From Metaphire vulgaris (Eukaryota > Annelida > Clitellata > Crassiclitellata > Megascolecidae): 64,000 nt of DNA. A model generated the notes under the pieces. The model ran no database searches and was not told the DNA's origin. It worked only from the letters and a program-made list of their open reading frames with translations. Numbering within the stretch: position 1 is the stretch's first letter; each line of letters starts with the position of its first letter. The stretch lies in contig CM030837.1 in NCBI GenBank assembly GCA_018105865.1, positions 10,154,725 through 10,218,724 on the forward strand. The letters run 5' to 3'. A program made the translations under genes and the position numbers. This document shows, piece by piece, positions 32,710-43,011 of the stretch.

Positions 32710-33169
32710 CAATTATTTGCTAAATTGCTTGAGTTGTTTCTGGTACGCTTCATAATAGTGTGGCGACTCCGGCTCGCGGTCTCGTAGCGCGGCCATCGTT
32801 CGGGCGACCCCCAACGCCCGCTCGGTTTCCCGATCGCCATCTGCCGCCGACTCTGCCTGATTGGCGACGTCTGGTTTGATTTTCCGGTACTTCGACATCA
32901 GATGAGGTGTCCGCGGCTGCCGGGCAGGCCGCGTACTGAGGATGGCGCTCCTCAGCACAGGGTTCTGATTGTCCTCGCCTGACGTCTGTTCCGTCTCCGG
33001 CCTCGTCCGAGAGACCCTTTAATTGTCCCCTCTTTTCCCTGGCCACCGCTTGGTCTCGGCGCCTTAAACGATTTCGGTACATATTCTTGATATCTGGCTT
33101 CGACTTTGTATTACGCCTCTTCATTTTTGGTCACGTACTTGTCTTCCGCTCCCGTAAAGAGCAAAACAG

Positions 33170-33255
<86 letters not shown>

Positions 33256-33580
33256 TTATATACTCATATAGTAGCTCCCGCGGTGTTGTCTATCTTCTGT
33301 TGCGGCTTCTTAGAACGCTTGGTACCTTCTGCTCTCACTCCTAAACGGGCAGCGGCGTCTATTTGTTTCCTCACACTTTCACCAAAACCCGGGCTTAACC
33401 GTGCCTGAATGGACGACGGTCCACTCTTTTCCTTGACGGTCAATTCCCCCAAACTGACTCCCCGCGCCCGGACAGGCGGGCGTCTGTCTCCTCCCTTGGC
33501 TCAGAGTTGACCTCCTGGGCACAAACGTGACCTCAGGTAGGCGATTATCATCACAGCCAAGACTAACCTTCACAGACAGT
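32710..33580 (-). other. GC-rich region with broken open frames of unknown origin
   Basis: The - strand reads, in pieces, VTFVPRRSTLSQGRRQTPAC (33573-33379), LTVKEKSGPSSIQARLSPGF then QIDAAARLGVRAEGTKRSKK (33452-33264), KNMYRNRLRRRDQAVAREKR (33124-) and STRPARQPRTPHLMSKYRKI to YYEAYQKQLKQFSK (32958-32713). The composition is basic and much GC-richer than the surroundings. This may be a decayed gene or a retrotransposon ORF1; I do not recognise the family. An (AT)n(GA)n microsatellite splits it at 33173-33256. Confidence 0.35.
33173..33256. repeat. (AT)n(AG)n microsatellite
   Basis: About 28 AT units followed by about 13 GA units. Confidence 0.96.
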
Positions 33581-33599
33581 GCGCTGAGACTCGGTCAAC

Positions 33600-34900
33600 A
33601 ACGACGTTATAAGACACAAAGGCAGCTTGCTTTTTATTGGCTTATTTTTATTTAGTAATTAACCAAGCAATAATTAAAACAATACTACAGTGGCAACACT
33701 GGTAACACGGACAAAAACGCGATAGCTAGACGCACCCCGGGCTGCCAAAATAACTAGCGTCACGCGGGGAATGCAAACAATAGCGTTTTGATACGTCAAT
33801 ATGAAACGATAAACTTTTAGCACTTTATCGGGCTCCAATGCTCACATTCGCTTTCAAGCGCTGTGCTTTGCTCTATCGCTCCACAACATATGCGAAGCGA
33901 CCACGAATACAAGATCTCATATCCATAACAGTAAAAGTTGGAGTTTGAAACTTTTTGACGGGCACTCAAGCGGTTTTGGCAACAGTTTACTGTAATTTCG
34001 CGTAATTGCCGTCAATAGGAAAAACTAGGGACCGGCCTGACAGCGTCGTTGCTAACGGTGGTCAGAGGCTTCGTCTACGGTTTAACGACTCGCCAATCAG
34101 TCCTGCCAGCTGGGCGCCGTGAATCAAGCGGACTTAGTTACAACAGGTGCCTGCGTCCGCCTCTTGACGCGTGATACACAATTGCCCATTTTCAGAGATT
34201 TTCGATTTTTAGGACCGGCGCTTGAGGGCGATCGGCCACTGCTGTCCCTATTTCCCCGTATCAGCCGTCAGAAAGATAAAACTCGGACCCACCCACACCA
34301 GCGTCGTCGGCAGCGGTGGCGATATGAAAATTCGCTTGCCGGCAAAGCGCATCACCGACAGGCCCCGATCGCCACGCGCCGGTCTTCGGGCGGAGTTTTA
34401 AAACTGTTGTGCCACGTCCGCTTAGGTGCCGTGAAAGGAGAGTAAACCAGGAGACCCAAACATAGCCGTCGTCGTTAGCAGTGGTAAGCAACCCCGTCTA
34501 CGGCCCAGCCCTTTGCTAATCACACCTGGTAACCGGACGCCGGTGTTCAGGCAGACGCAGCGAGTCAGCGACTACACAGCTGGCCGACTGCTGCCGTTCT
34601 CTCTCCCTCTTTCCATCGCTACAACTGCCTGCCCCCTTCGTCAGCGGCCAGTCAGCCGCCGTCTCCGCTAGCTGCACTCATTGAACAGCCAGACGCACGG
34701 TCCCCAGCGGAAGCCTTGCTCCGCGCAGTCTCTGTCAAACATGCGACGGTCTTCAGCGGCCAAACTCTCCAGTCGCTGAAGACCGAAGGCTCTCCCGTGG
34801 ACCTATAGTCGTTGCTGGTTTCTATAACCCATCTCTCGGTCTTGGGCGGACGCGGCGATTCTAGTAATTTTACCGAAGCTTTAGCGTCTTAAACTCCCTC
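33600..34900. other. GC-rich, CpG-containing stretch without recognised gene
   Basis: It contains repeated words around GCCGTCGTCG and GGTCTTCAGCG and a 12-bp inverted repeat (CGGTCTTCAGCG / CGCTGAAGACCG) near 34746-34784. Open frames of about 110 codons at 34119-34445 and on the - strand are unfamiliar. Confidence 0.35.
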
Positions 34901-35079
34901 CTAGCCTAACGCGTACTTTGTCCGTTTGACACGAATTAGAACTTAATTAATTACAATTTGTGCACATTTACATGATTAATAAACGCAAATGAATGAAGTA
35001 AAATTATTAACTAACAAGTTTATGCAGTTAAGCAATCTTTAATAATAATTAGGAAATATTTAATAATAAGAATGCTCTC

Positions 35080-35250
35080 GCTATCTGTGGCACATGATCG
35101 CCACACTTAGCAGTAGCATTAATATTAGTAGTATCAATAGTACTAATATTAATAGTATTTGTGGCATTCGCAGTGGCATTCGCAGTATTAGTAGTATTCG
35201 AAGTAGTAGGCTAATCATAGTAGTAGTAGTGTAGCGAACTTACAAATGAA
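35080..35250. repeat. Degenerate AGT/AAT trinucleotide region
   Basis: TAGTATCAATAGTACTAATA and related AGTAGT/ATTAGT words form an imperfect microsatellite. Confidence 0.7.
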
Positions 35251-35289
35251 TGAGGGGGAAATTTAGAGAGGCTTCGCAAAAACAATACG

Positions 35290-35330
35290 GCATAGCTACA
35301 CCTGACCTACCCGGTCAGGCGTAGCTATGC
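35290..35330. repeat. Short hairpin, 18-bp arms
   Basis: GCATAGCTACACCTGACC is followed after a few bases by GGTCAGGCGTAGCTATGC, its complement with one difference. Confidence 0.88.
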
Positions 35331-35339
35331 TTGTGGGAA

Positions 35340-35820
35340 GACAACAATAAATCTACAGATATATATATTTATTCTTTAAACATCAAAGTACAATTAACAG
35401 TCATGCAGGCAGCAAATAACTCCATGAATACATTCTTTTAAAATTTCTAAGCAAATAATAATGCTTTCTTAATATAAAGTCCTATCTGTCAAGCAACTAA
35501 GCAACAATGCCAATTAACAAGTTATCATGTATTCTATAATAAACTCTCTTCAATATTACTCAGCATTTCATCATATCTTACATTAGTACAAATCAACTTA
35601 GTGACAACTACTAACCAATATAAAGCATATTAAACATGTATCTAATAAAACTGATCGATTGCTACGCCAACGTACAACGTATTGCTCTGTTTACATACAT
35701 CAATTAATGCAAGGCACGGTAGTACATTTAAGCAACAACTAATGTCTAACATTAGTAGTTACAATATCGTACTAAACCTTACGCCGAATAGCTCAACTTA
35801 AGTTTAACCTTACGCAGAGT
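35340..35820. other. AT-rich sequence, nothing recognised
   Basis: No coding or repeat signal beyond scattered ACTAA and AATTAACA words. Confidence 0.4.
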
Positions 35821-35894
35821 TTGTTCCGCGGGAGCCGTGTGCTCCAAGCCAGGTTTACTGGTGCCCGGCAAGCGGGACTTAGGTGCCCGTTAAG

Positions 35895-36015
35895 GGCGGA
35901 TCCGTAAAAACGAGTGGTTTTGATCAGTGAGAGCGGCTCCGTATAAAACGGGTGGTTCTGCTCGGGGATAGCGGTTCCGTATAAAACGAGTGGTTTTGCT
36001 CAGTGAGAGCGGCTC
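35895..36015 (+). repeat. 38-bp minisatellite, three units
   Basis: Three imperfect units of a motif containing TCCGTATAAAACGAGTGGTT and CAGTGAGAGCGGC follow one another. Confidence 0.88.
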
Positions 36016-36309
36016 AGCCGAAGCTGGAATTACTGTGAGGGCTACTCACATGAGTTCGTTTAAGAACTGGTTTACACGCAGAGCTCTCGGCCTTTTATAG
36101 AAAATAAAAGCAGAGGCCGGAGAAGGTGAAACTCTAACCAATAGAAATCTTCCTAAAGACTAGATTCGTCTCTACAGCCAATCAACAACGGCGTAAGACA
36201 AAAAAATTAGGTCATTGACCTTTTCTAATCCTTCAATGTTAAATATTTAACGAATTCTTACAAACGAATTAAATAACGACTGCTTATAGAAATCATACCC
36301 TCGGATACA

Positions 36310-37375
36310 CGAGAAAATTGCCTTTGAGCAAAGGGTAAAACCATATTTGACCACTTATAATTATCAAATTGGCAAACTATGGAGCTCTGGAAAGATCTCC
36401 CTCAAGACAAAGCTCCAACTTTTACGAGTCTGTGTCTTCTCTGTGCTCCTTTATGGAGGCGAGACTTGGACACTGAAAAAGGATGACTGCAGGCGACTCC
36501 TGGCTTTCGAAATGCGATGCTACCGACGGCTTCTTAAGATATGGTGGGGAATGAAAATCACGAATAAAGAAGTAAGGAGAAGAATCAGGATCGACAGTGA
36601 TGTGATAAACACGGTTCCCTGTCACTTCCTGGACCGTCACTTCCTGGACCGTCACTTCCTGGACCGTCACTTCCTGGACCGTCATTGTAAATGGAAGTAA
36701 ATAGGTATATAGGTAGGTAGGTAGGTAGGTAGGTATTTTGGGAGCTGTCCATTGTGTCAACAATTTTTGGGCAGTTTTTGACCCCTCCGCCCAGTGTAGG
36801 TGGTAAAAAATAACCGTAACCGTAATCCAACGATTCAAAATTTGAATAGTTCTAGTCTGCGTCACTGGTCCTCTGCTTACTCAAACCATTGTAAGGAAGT
36901 AAGTAAAATATCTCGAATTTCTATATTATATATTCTAAGTAAGTAATTCTAAGTATTATTGCAGATCACAACGATTTGTATATCATAGTGTATACACTTG
37001 TTTACATACACATAACAGATAGAACATTAGGAACGGTCCAGGAAGTGGCGGGCCAGGAAGTGACGGTCCAGGAAGTGACGGGACACCGATAAACACAATC
37101 AAAGAAAGGAAGCTCCAGATGTTTGGTCATGTCAGTCGCATGGAGGAGAAGAGAATTCTGAGCGTTGCAATGGAAGGAACAATGGAGGAAACACGCCCTC
37201 CTGGAAGGCCCAGAAGACGATGGTTCGACGACATCAGAGAGTGGACGGGATTAAATCTTGAAGAGGCAATACATGCGGCACAAGACCGCGAAAATTGGAA
37301 AAGAATCGTTCAGCATGCTACTGGTCTCGACGGTTCCTGAGGGGACTATGAGCTGATGATGATGATGATAATTAT
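36310..37375 (+). pseudogene. RTE-like LINE 3' part, split by a 9-bp-TSD element
   Basis: The first part (36347-36612) reads SLKTKLQLLRVCVFSVLLYG, GETWTLKKDDCRRLLAFEMR and EVRRRIRIDSDVINT. The second part (37097 on, 37119-37340) resumes with IKERKLQMFGHVSRMEEKRI and ends RPPGRPRRRWFDDIREWTGL with a stop. Removing the insertion and one duplication copy restores the frame across the junction. It is followed by a GATGATGATG tail. The RT core is absent (5' truncated). Confidence 0.88.
36613..37087 (-). mobile_element. 9-bp-TSD element with terminal arrays of a 15-bp repeat, copy B
   Basis: It starts GGTTCCCT plus four units of GTCACTTCCTGGACC. It ends with three units of GGTCCAGGAAGTGAC (or variants) and GGGACACC. 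The duplication GATAAACAC lies at 36604-36612 and 37088-37096, inside an RTE-like ORF, which proves mobility. The interior is nearly identical to copy A in opposite orientation. It has one 15-bp unit fewer than copy A at each corresponding end. Confidence 0.92.
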
Positions 37376-37379
37376 CAAG

Positions 37380-37520
37380 TTATTTGCGCTCAAAGAATCT
37401 CCATTTCCAATGTTAAACGCCCAGAGGGACGCTTCCGACAAAACGCTCTCTAACTCTTTAAATAATCTACGTAAAATTAATTCCTACGACAAAAAGTTAG
37501 CTTAAATAATCAAGAATGAG
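37380..37520. other. Unannotated sequence
   Basis: No recognisable feature. Confidence 0.3.
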
Positions 37521-37523
37521 GCC

Positions 37524-37915
37524 GTCCATATAGCACGTACGCAAAAAGTCATATTTTCAACCCCTCTCCCTGTTGCACACCGTAAATTTTGGTTAAACCC
37601 CCCTATGCGTACGTACAAATTAGCAACCTCCCCCACCCCCGCATGGTGAAAATTAATTTTTAGCCATAGCCAAAAAGCATTTGTTTGCTATTAAATTAAA
37701 GGTTTTTAGTATTGAAATAACCGTGGGAACAATAGTCGGGACCCTTTGTCTGACCGTGAGAAAGTCATTTTTCAAATCAAATGTTTGTATCTATTTATAA
37801 ATTTGAATGTGCGTACGTACAAATTCAGTCGTGACCCCTCCCCGTACGCTTCCGTACGCAAAATTGCCTAAATATCAAACCCCCTTACCCCTCGATGCGT
37901 ACGTATTATATGGAC
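37524..37915. mobile_element. MITE-like inverted-repeat element (GTCCATATA..ACGTACGC)
   Basis: GTCCATATAGCACGTACGC at the left is matched in complement by GTCCATATAATACGTACGC at the right. Additional GCGTACGTAC words are inside, with CCCCT-rich flanks in both halves. No coding capacity; target duplication not determined. Confidence 0.72.
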
Positions 37916-37919
37916 ATAT

Positions 37920-38950
37920 TGATATGTACGACTGAAATTCACCAAAAAGGAACTTAAATCAGGGAAGTTTGACTCGGCAATAGTGAGATTAAATATATCG
38001 CGTATATTCCGCTAAACACGGTCGATTTCAGTAGCCGTGTAAAAAGCTAGAATGCAAATTCTCCGCACTCCGCGCTATTATTAGTTTTTTTTCGCAGTAG
38101 GATCTGGCACTAGCAAATTATTGGTCAGCTATTGAGATCTGGCCAGCTTTGCCGCCATGAGTCCGTGATGTTCAAAGTTGAGTCTGATAAATGACCAGAT
38201 TGTGGATCTAGACAGCAGGCCCGCTGGTTTGGATGGTTGAACAAATCCGAGTGGATGAGCACTGAGCAGGTCTGGCTGGTGAAAATTCGTTCGATTAAGT
38301 TAATAGCACCACCTGACATGCGTCTGCGCGACGCATGTCAGGTGGTGCTATGTGGCACACAACTGACAGCCGCAGTACAGAAGTGGATCTGATTTTACTG
38401 GAAAGTGTCCTCATTGGCGAATTGGTTCAGTAGTTTATTAAATGTGTGCGTACGATTTGACGCCAGGCTCGAGCACAATACTGTGCCGTTGAGTGCCAAG
38501 GCTGATGTTATTATAACAATAACTGCATAACAATATGTATATGCGGCACTGTGCTGCAATAAATCCCGCATCCTATTTAGGTTGAATGACCATAAGTTTG
38601 TCAAAGTTTTATGAATGTTGATAAAACTATGCAGGGATGTAGGTATACTGTACTATTAAATATGGCAGCAGTGACCATAGTGTTTAATGGCAAATGCGCA
38701 CAGACGGAAAAAGCATAGTAAGATAGATGGTAGCATAGATGGTAGGAAGCAGAACATGCGGTAAAACAGACACCGTTCACCTTGATATCCGGTTCAATGA
38801 AGATGGTGCAGCCCAGTTTGGGAACAGCAATGGAAACAATTTATGACTTTCTGAACGGTGAGCGTGTGCAAAACAGTCTCTCAACTGTAATGTAACTTTT
38901 CTTGACCGCGATCGGGTTGCAACTTCGGTCATATTGTAGCCTAGGTTAAC
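37920..38950. other. Unannotated stretch with one strong hairpin
   Basis: No gene recognised. A 22-bp perfect inverted repeat lies at 38303-38351. Short open frames on the - strand (38395-38604, 38777-39007) look spurious. Confidence 0.4.
38303..38351. repeat. Perfect inverted repeat, 22-bp arms, 5-nt loop
   Basis: The arm beginning ATAGCACCACCTGACATGCG (38303-38324) is exactly complementary to 38330-38351 around TGCGC. Confidence 0.95.
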
Positions 38951-38953
38951 TGG

Positions 38954-39294
38954 CAGGGCCGCCGGAGGGGGCAGGGGGCAAATGCACAGGGGCCCGGCGG
39001 CCTGCATGGAAGAGGCCCGGGCTGATGATGAAGACGTATTGTTAATTGCAATAACACAAAAAGGATGTCGCCATGCACAGGGTCCCGACGAGTAAAAGGG
39101 GTCCGGGTGCCGAGAACATCATAAACAGCGTGGAAAACGTCGACAAGCAAAAAAGGTAATCACTAGTTTTCGAGAGTTACAACACCCTTCGTACAATCAA
39201 TTACAAGCAAAAAAGTCATCAGTCATTTTAAAGACTTGTCAGAGACCCGTTCTCCCTTCTGCACGGGGACCTGGGATATCTCTCGGCGGGCCTG
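38954..39294. mobile_element. hAT-type MITE (CAGGGCCGC family), eroded copy
   Basis: It starts CAGGGCCGCCGGAGG and ends CTCTCGGCGGGCCTG. It contains GTCGACAAGCAAAAAAGGTA and a second ACAAGCAAAAAAGTCATC block. The flanking octamers do not match clearly. Confidence 0.72.
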
Positions 39295-39302
39295 TTACAC
39301 AA

Positions 39303-39352
39303 GCTGGACACAATCCTTCGCGTTGCTGACACCGCGAAGGATTGTGTCCAGC
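39303..39352. repeat. Perfect inverted repeat, 20-bp arms, 10-nt loop
   Basis: GCTGGACACAATCCTTCGCG (39303-39322) and its exact complement (39333-39352) surround TTGCTGACAC. Confidence 0.95.
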
Positions 39353-39900
39353 GCATTATTCACGAAAATCTGCATTTGAAGTGCTTGATGAAGCCTGAAG
39401 TACAAGGCAACTTCTATGATCATCTGGCTGCCGTTATTCAGGCCGTCCCGAATCATTACGAAATACTTGTCATCGGTGACACGAAAGCCAACCCTGGTCC
39501 ACCGATGAATGGGTTTGAAGATGTACTTGGATATAGGAAAGGTAAATAACAATTCTCCCCGACTGCTATCGCGTTACTCATCCACGGGTTTAATTTATAA
39601 TCGTGGTTTCAAAGACGCAACATTCACCGATATACATGGGTTTAAAATGATGGCTTCACCAGAAAGGAACTGGGTCACATCCTGGCACGCCCTCTCAGCA
39701 TCGTAAAGAGTACAGAGAATTTATTGAAGCTAAAGCACCAGCAAATATAGACCACCTGGAAGGATGTGGAAAATGTCACCAAATTCACCTACTTGGGGGT
39801 GTTCAGAGCTCAGACGGTAGATGTACCTTTGACATCAAGCCACAGGATCGATACAGCCATGAAATTCGGTAGCCACATTCATAAATGAACTCTCTGCGCA
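39350..39900 (+). pseudogene. RTE-like LINE endonuclease relic joined to RT thumb
   Basis: The + strand reads FYDHLAAVIQAVPNHYEILV, then IGDTKANPGP (endonuclease GDxNA region with Thr-Lys in place of Asn) and NRGFKDATFTDIHGFKM. After a deletion it reads KFTYLGVFRAQTVDV and SSHRIDTAMKFGSHI, the region after the RT core. It is internally deleted and frameshifted. Confidence 0.65.
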
Positions 39901-40295
39901 TTTAAAGTAACCGGAAGTTGATGACGTCATTACCTATTTAATTAGAAAATTAACAAATTAACTTGTGTCCGTTGAGTTGTTAATGCCATTCTTTATTAAG
40001 TTCTGTGCCCAGAAGCAGGTCCTGGTTCCCATTGGCGTCACCCTTTTCTGTCATCAGCAGCAGCTTGAGGCTTTAATCCTTTGTATCCGTCTTTAAGTCA
40101 GCATCCAGTGCAGTAGTGAACGTGCGTGGTCTTCCTTTGGTTATGCTTCCTCCCACATATCCCTTCCGTATTGTTCTCAACCAGTGTCGGGCAACCGGTG
40201 TGCCGCGGTACCCTGCGTTGCTGCGAGAAATGTAGAGTGCCGCGAAAAACTCGAGTTTGATAAATGTTTACAAGAAGAAACTGACAGATGTGATA

Positions 40296-40299
<4 letters not shown>

Positions 40300-40358
<59 letters not shown>
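40300..40358. repeat. (AT)n microsatellite
   Basis: About 27 AT units. Just upstream, CAGTGTCGGGCAACCGGTGT (from about 40182) resembles a hAT end. Confidence 0.95.
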
Positions 40359-40639
40359 GAAACGCATAATAATCCCCAATAACCCTCTCCCCAGAGTGAG
40401 TGGTGGCCAGCAAATTCTTCCTTGCATCATCATCACCATCATCATCATCATTGCTCTCTGCCAACTCATTAGTGGCAATAGCTAGTCAGAAAACATTTCC
40501 AGGCCTTTTAGTCAAATATTAGTTTTCCTCCTTCTGCAATTGTCAGTTGTCTTTCTTTAAAATCTTCTTTTATGTTGCATAACAACATTTAATTTTGCTC
40601 GCGCGTGTGAGCTTCCGGATGCTTACCAGTGTTAAATGC

Positions 40640-41175
40640 AGGGTAAACGTTATTCAACGCGCTTCGGTAAGCTTGGCTTTTTAAAAAAATGTGCGTATCG
40701 ATTAAGATTACAAAATTTGTGAATCGACAGAAAGATGATCAAACAGACGACCCGAATAGAAACAAAGAAAAGGTGTCGAAAATGTGACAACGAAAAACGC
40801 GAAAATATTTTGAAGCATATATCCAGTATGGCTTCGTTGCATCGAAAAAGACGAATTACTTCGTGTCGTCTATTGCGCTCCACAACTTTTAGCAATAAAT
40901 CAATTAATCCAAGCAAGTTAAAACGGCACCTTGAAACTAAACATCAGAATCAGATCGTCAGAACAAGACAATCATTTTCCTTGAGACTGCGTTCAGATCT
41001 TCAGAAACAGTCAGAGGTACTGAAAAATTTACGAATCAAGCTCATTTTGCCAGTTTAAAGATGTCTAAATTTCTACAGAAAAGAAAAATCCCATGCAGAA
41101 GCCGAGAAAGTTATTAAGCCAGCATTGGAAATCATAGCAGAATGCATGTTGTCAAGCGAAAGTGTTTAAATGCCT
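40640..41175 (+). pseudogene. hAT transposase relic (BED/ZBED-like N-terminal region)
   Basis: The + strand reads RSTTFSNKSINPSKLKRHLE then TKHQNQIVRTRQSFSLRLRS, followed after a stop by KSHAEAEKVIKPALEIIAEC and MLSSESV. The PSKLKRHLETKH piece is the end of a BED-type zinc finger, and HAEAEKVIKPA is the following conserved segment in ZBED5-like domesticated transposases. The dimerisation and catalytic parts were not found. It lies next to a hAT element at 41333. Confidence 0.65.
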
Positions 41176-41585
41176 ATGCATATTCCGCTGTAATCGAAAA
41201 CCATCGCACGAAGATTCAAGACATAAAGCGCATACACTTTATTTCTGGTCACAAACAATCTCAGGTCTCTCAATAAATATTTGTCCTACAAGTCATTGAC
41301 AAAACACTGAACACGTGTGCGCGCGTGTGTATTAAAAATGTGCGGGTACAGCAAAATGCCTACCCTACACGTACCCGCGTAGAACTTCCTTACTCTACCC
41401 ACACCCGTACCCGCGGGTACGGATACGGGAACAAGGTCCTGTACCCGTATCCGTATACCCGTATCCGTTTCTAGTGACTATAGAGAGGCAATAACATTAA
41501 TGTATTCATGGGAGCAGAGTACATTTTTAAAACATGTCATATGTTGACAAGAATTTTTGTAAAGAGGCACATGTTGAGACTAGGA

Positions 41586-41882
41586 CAGATCCAGTAGCGT
41601 TATTTCACACTTTTCTTTGGGGCGAGATAATTTTTGGCCAATTTGGCAATTTTTGTAGATTGTAAATTGTTGACATTTTTGGCAATTTTTTTGCGATTTT
41701 TTGCACATTGTCATTGCATTGTTAGTTAGTTCCTCTCGTGTCGTAGGCACATGGGGCAGCAAAAATATAATTGTCCACTTCTGTCTATCTTGCGCTAGCA
41801 ACTTGACTTATATAATACATTATACATTATTTCTTAATTTCCTTGGAGCACGCCCCTGACCCTCTCCCGAAATGACGCCCTG
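41586..41882. mobile_element. hAT-type MITE nested in another hAT, TSD GACTAGGA
   Basis: It starts CAGATCCAGTAGCGTTATTT and ends AAATGACGCCCTG. The duplication GACTAGGA lies at 41578-41585 and 41883-41890. It is related to 21555-21776 but has about 80 bp extra near 41710-41800, which gives a small LINE-like - strand frame. Confidence 0.88.
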
Positions 41883-42107
41883 GACTAGGACTTTGGAATA
41901 AGAGCAATCCATTTGTCAATTAGTAGGACCGAGTTCTTTCTGGAGGTAACATTGTGTACTACAGCTAATCAACTAGCCTAAGCCTACATGAATGTCGGAC
42001 ATGGACTTAGAAGACTCGATGGGCCTGTTTAAAATATTTAGTATATATACAGTAGTCTAGCTATGAGCGCCTGAAGCTATAGAGTTTAAGTTAAACTACT
42101 AAACTAT

Positions 42108-42387
42108 GGGGCGGGAAGTTAACAGAATGGTAGCAGCGTTGGACGATGGAGCAGAAGGTCGCGGGTTCGATCCCCGCAGGAGCCCTCAGGTCGACTCAGT
42201 CTTCATTCGCTAGAGGGCGGTGTTAACTGAGTAGCAGCTGTGGCTGCGAAGGTACAACGCGGGTCTAGAGAAAGCAATGGCAAACTACTCTAGCTTTAGC
42301 CACCTGCGTCGCTGCTTGCCTGGCACGGAGATCAGCGCCGGGCCCGAAGCTCGAAATCGAGTATGGGCGAACCTTTACCTTTACCTT
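42108..42387 (+). mobile_element. tRNA-derived SINE nested in hAT, TSD TACTAAACTAT
   Basis: The A-box region is TTAACAGAATGGTAGCAGCG and the B box GCGGGTTCGATCCCCGCAGG. The body starts with GGTCGACTCAGTCTTCATTC and the tail is GGCGAACCTTTACCTTTACC. The 11-bp duplication lies at 42097-42107 and 42388-42398. Confidence 0.93.
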
Positions 42388-43011
42388 TACTAAACTATTT
42401 GCCAAAGGAACACTATCACTGCAGGAGGCTATTACAATGATTTAACGTTTGATTATGTTGGCTACTTTACTGATGACGTCAGATAACGTCATTTGTATTC
42501 CCTTTATGCTTTCGGTAAGTCAAATGATGCAGTGGCATCTAACTGTCTGATAAACTGAACGCGATATACTGTACAGTGTACAAGTTACACTATCACAATG
42601 TATTCACTAGTATTTTATCTATTACTGCATTGCTAATTTGCTATATTAGTGAGAAATTAAAATATGTTTACGGGTAAAAGCAGGTGTACCCTCTATACCG
42701 TACCCGTCAAATGTGTATCTTATCCTATTCGTACCTGAGGGCACGGGCAGGGTATACCCACGGGTACCGGTATACCCGCACATCTCTAGTGTGTATCATA
42801 CTGCTTCCTAGCTTTAAAATTTTAAATTATATATGTTCCTTTCGAAAATATACATTTTTCATCCATAGGATGTGTAGATTCTATACAAACTATAGCTTTG
42901 ACAAATTATATTTGTTTATCATAGTAACTATACTAATTTTACTAGGGGTGCCGTGGCCGAAATTTATTTGATCAGGGTGCCTGCGACACTGATCTTAATA
43001 ATTAATTCTTA

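Larger units (their letters stand above)
41333..42788. mobile_element. hAT element (TAGAGATGTGCGGGTA termini), TSD GTGTGTAT
   Basis: The left end is TAAAAATGTGCGGGTAC; the complement of the right end is TAGAGATGTGCGGGTATAC. Subterminal runs of TACCC/GGGTA follow on both sides. The duplication GTGTGTAT lies at 41325-41332 and 42789-42796. The interior contains a second hAT MITE (41586-41882) and a SINE (42108-42387). No transposase is seen inside, so the copy is non-autonomous. Confidence 0.9.

Noticed and set aside
35340..36310. LTR retrotransposon (TATAAAA repeats and GC-rich leader)
   Set aside because: No matching second LTR, TG...CA pair, primer-binding site or polypurine tract could be identified.
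42108..42190. Possible functional tRNA gene
   Set aside because: The A- and B-box promoter parts are present, but the sequence continues into a SINE body with a target duplication and the acceptor stem does not close.
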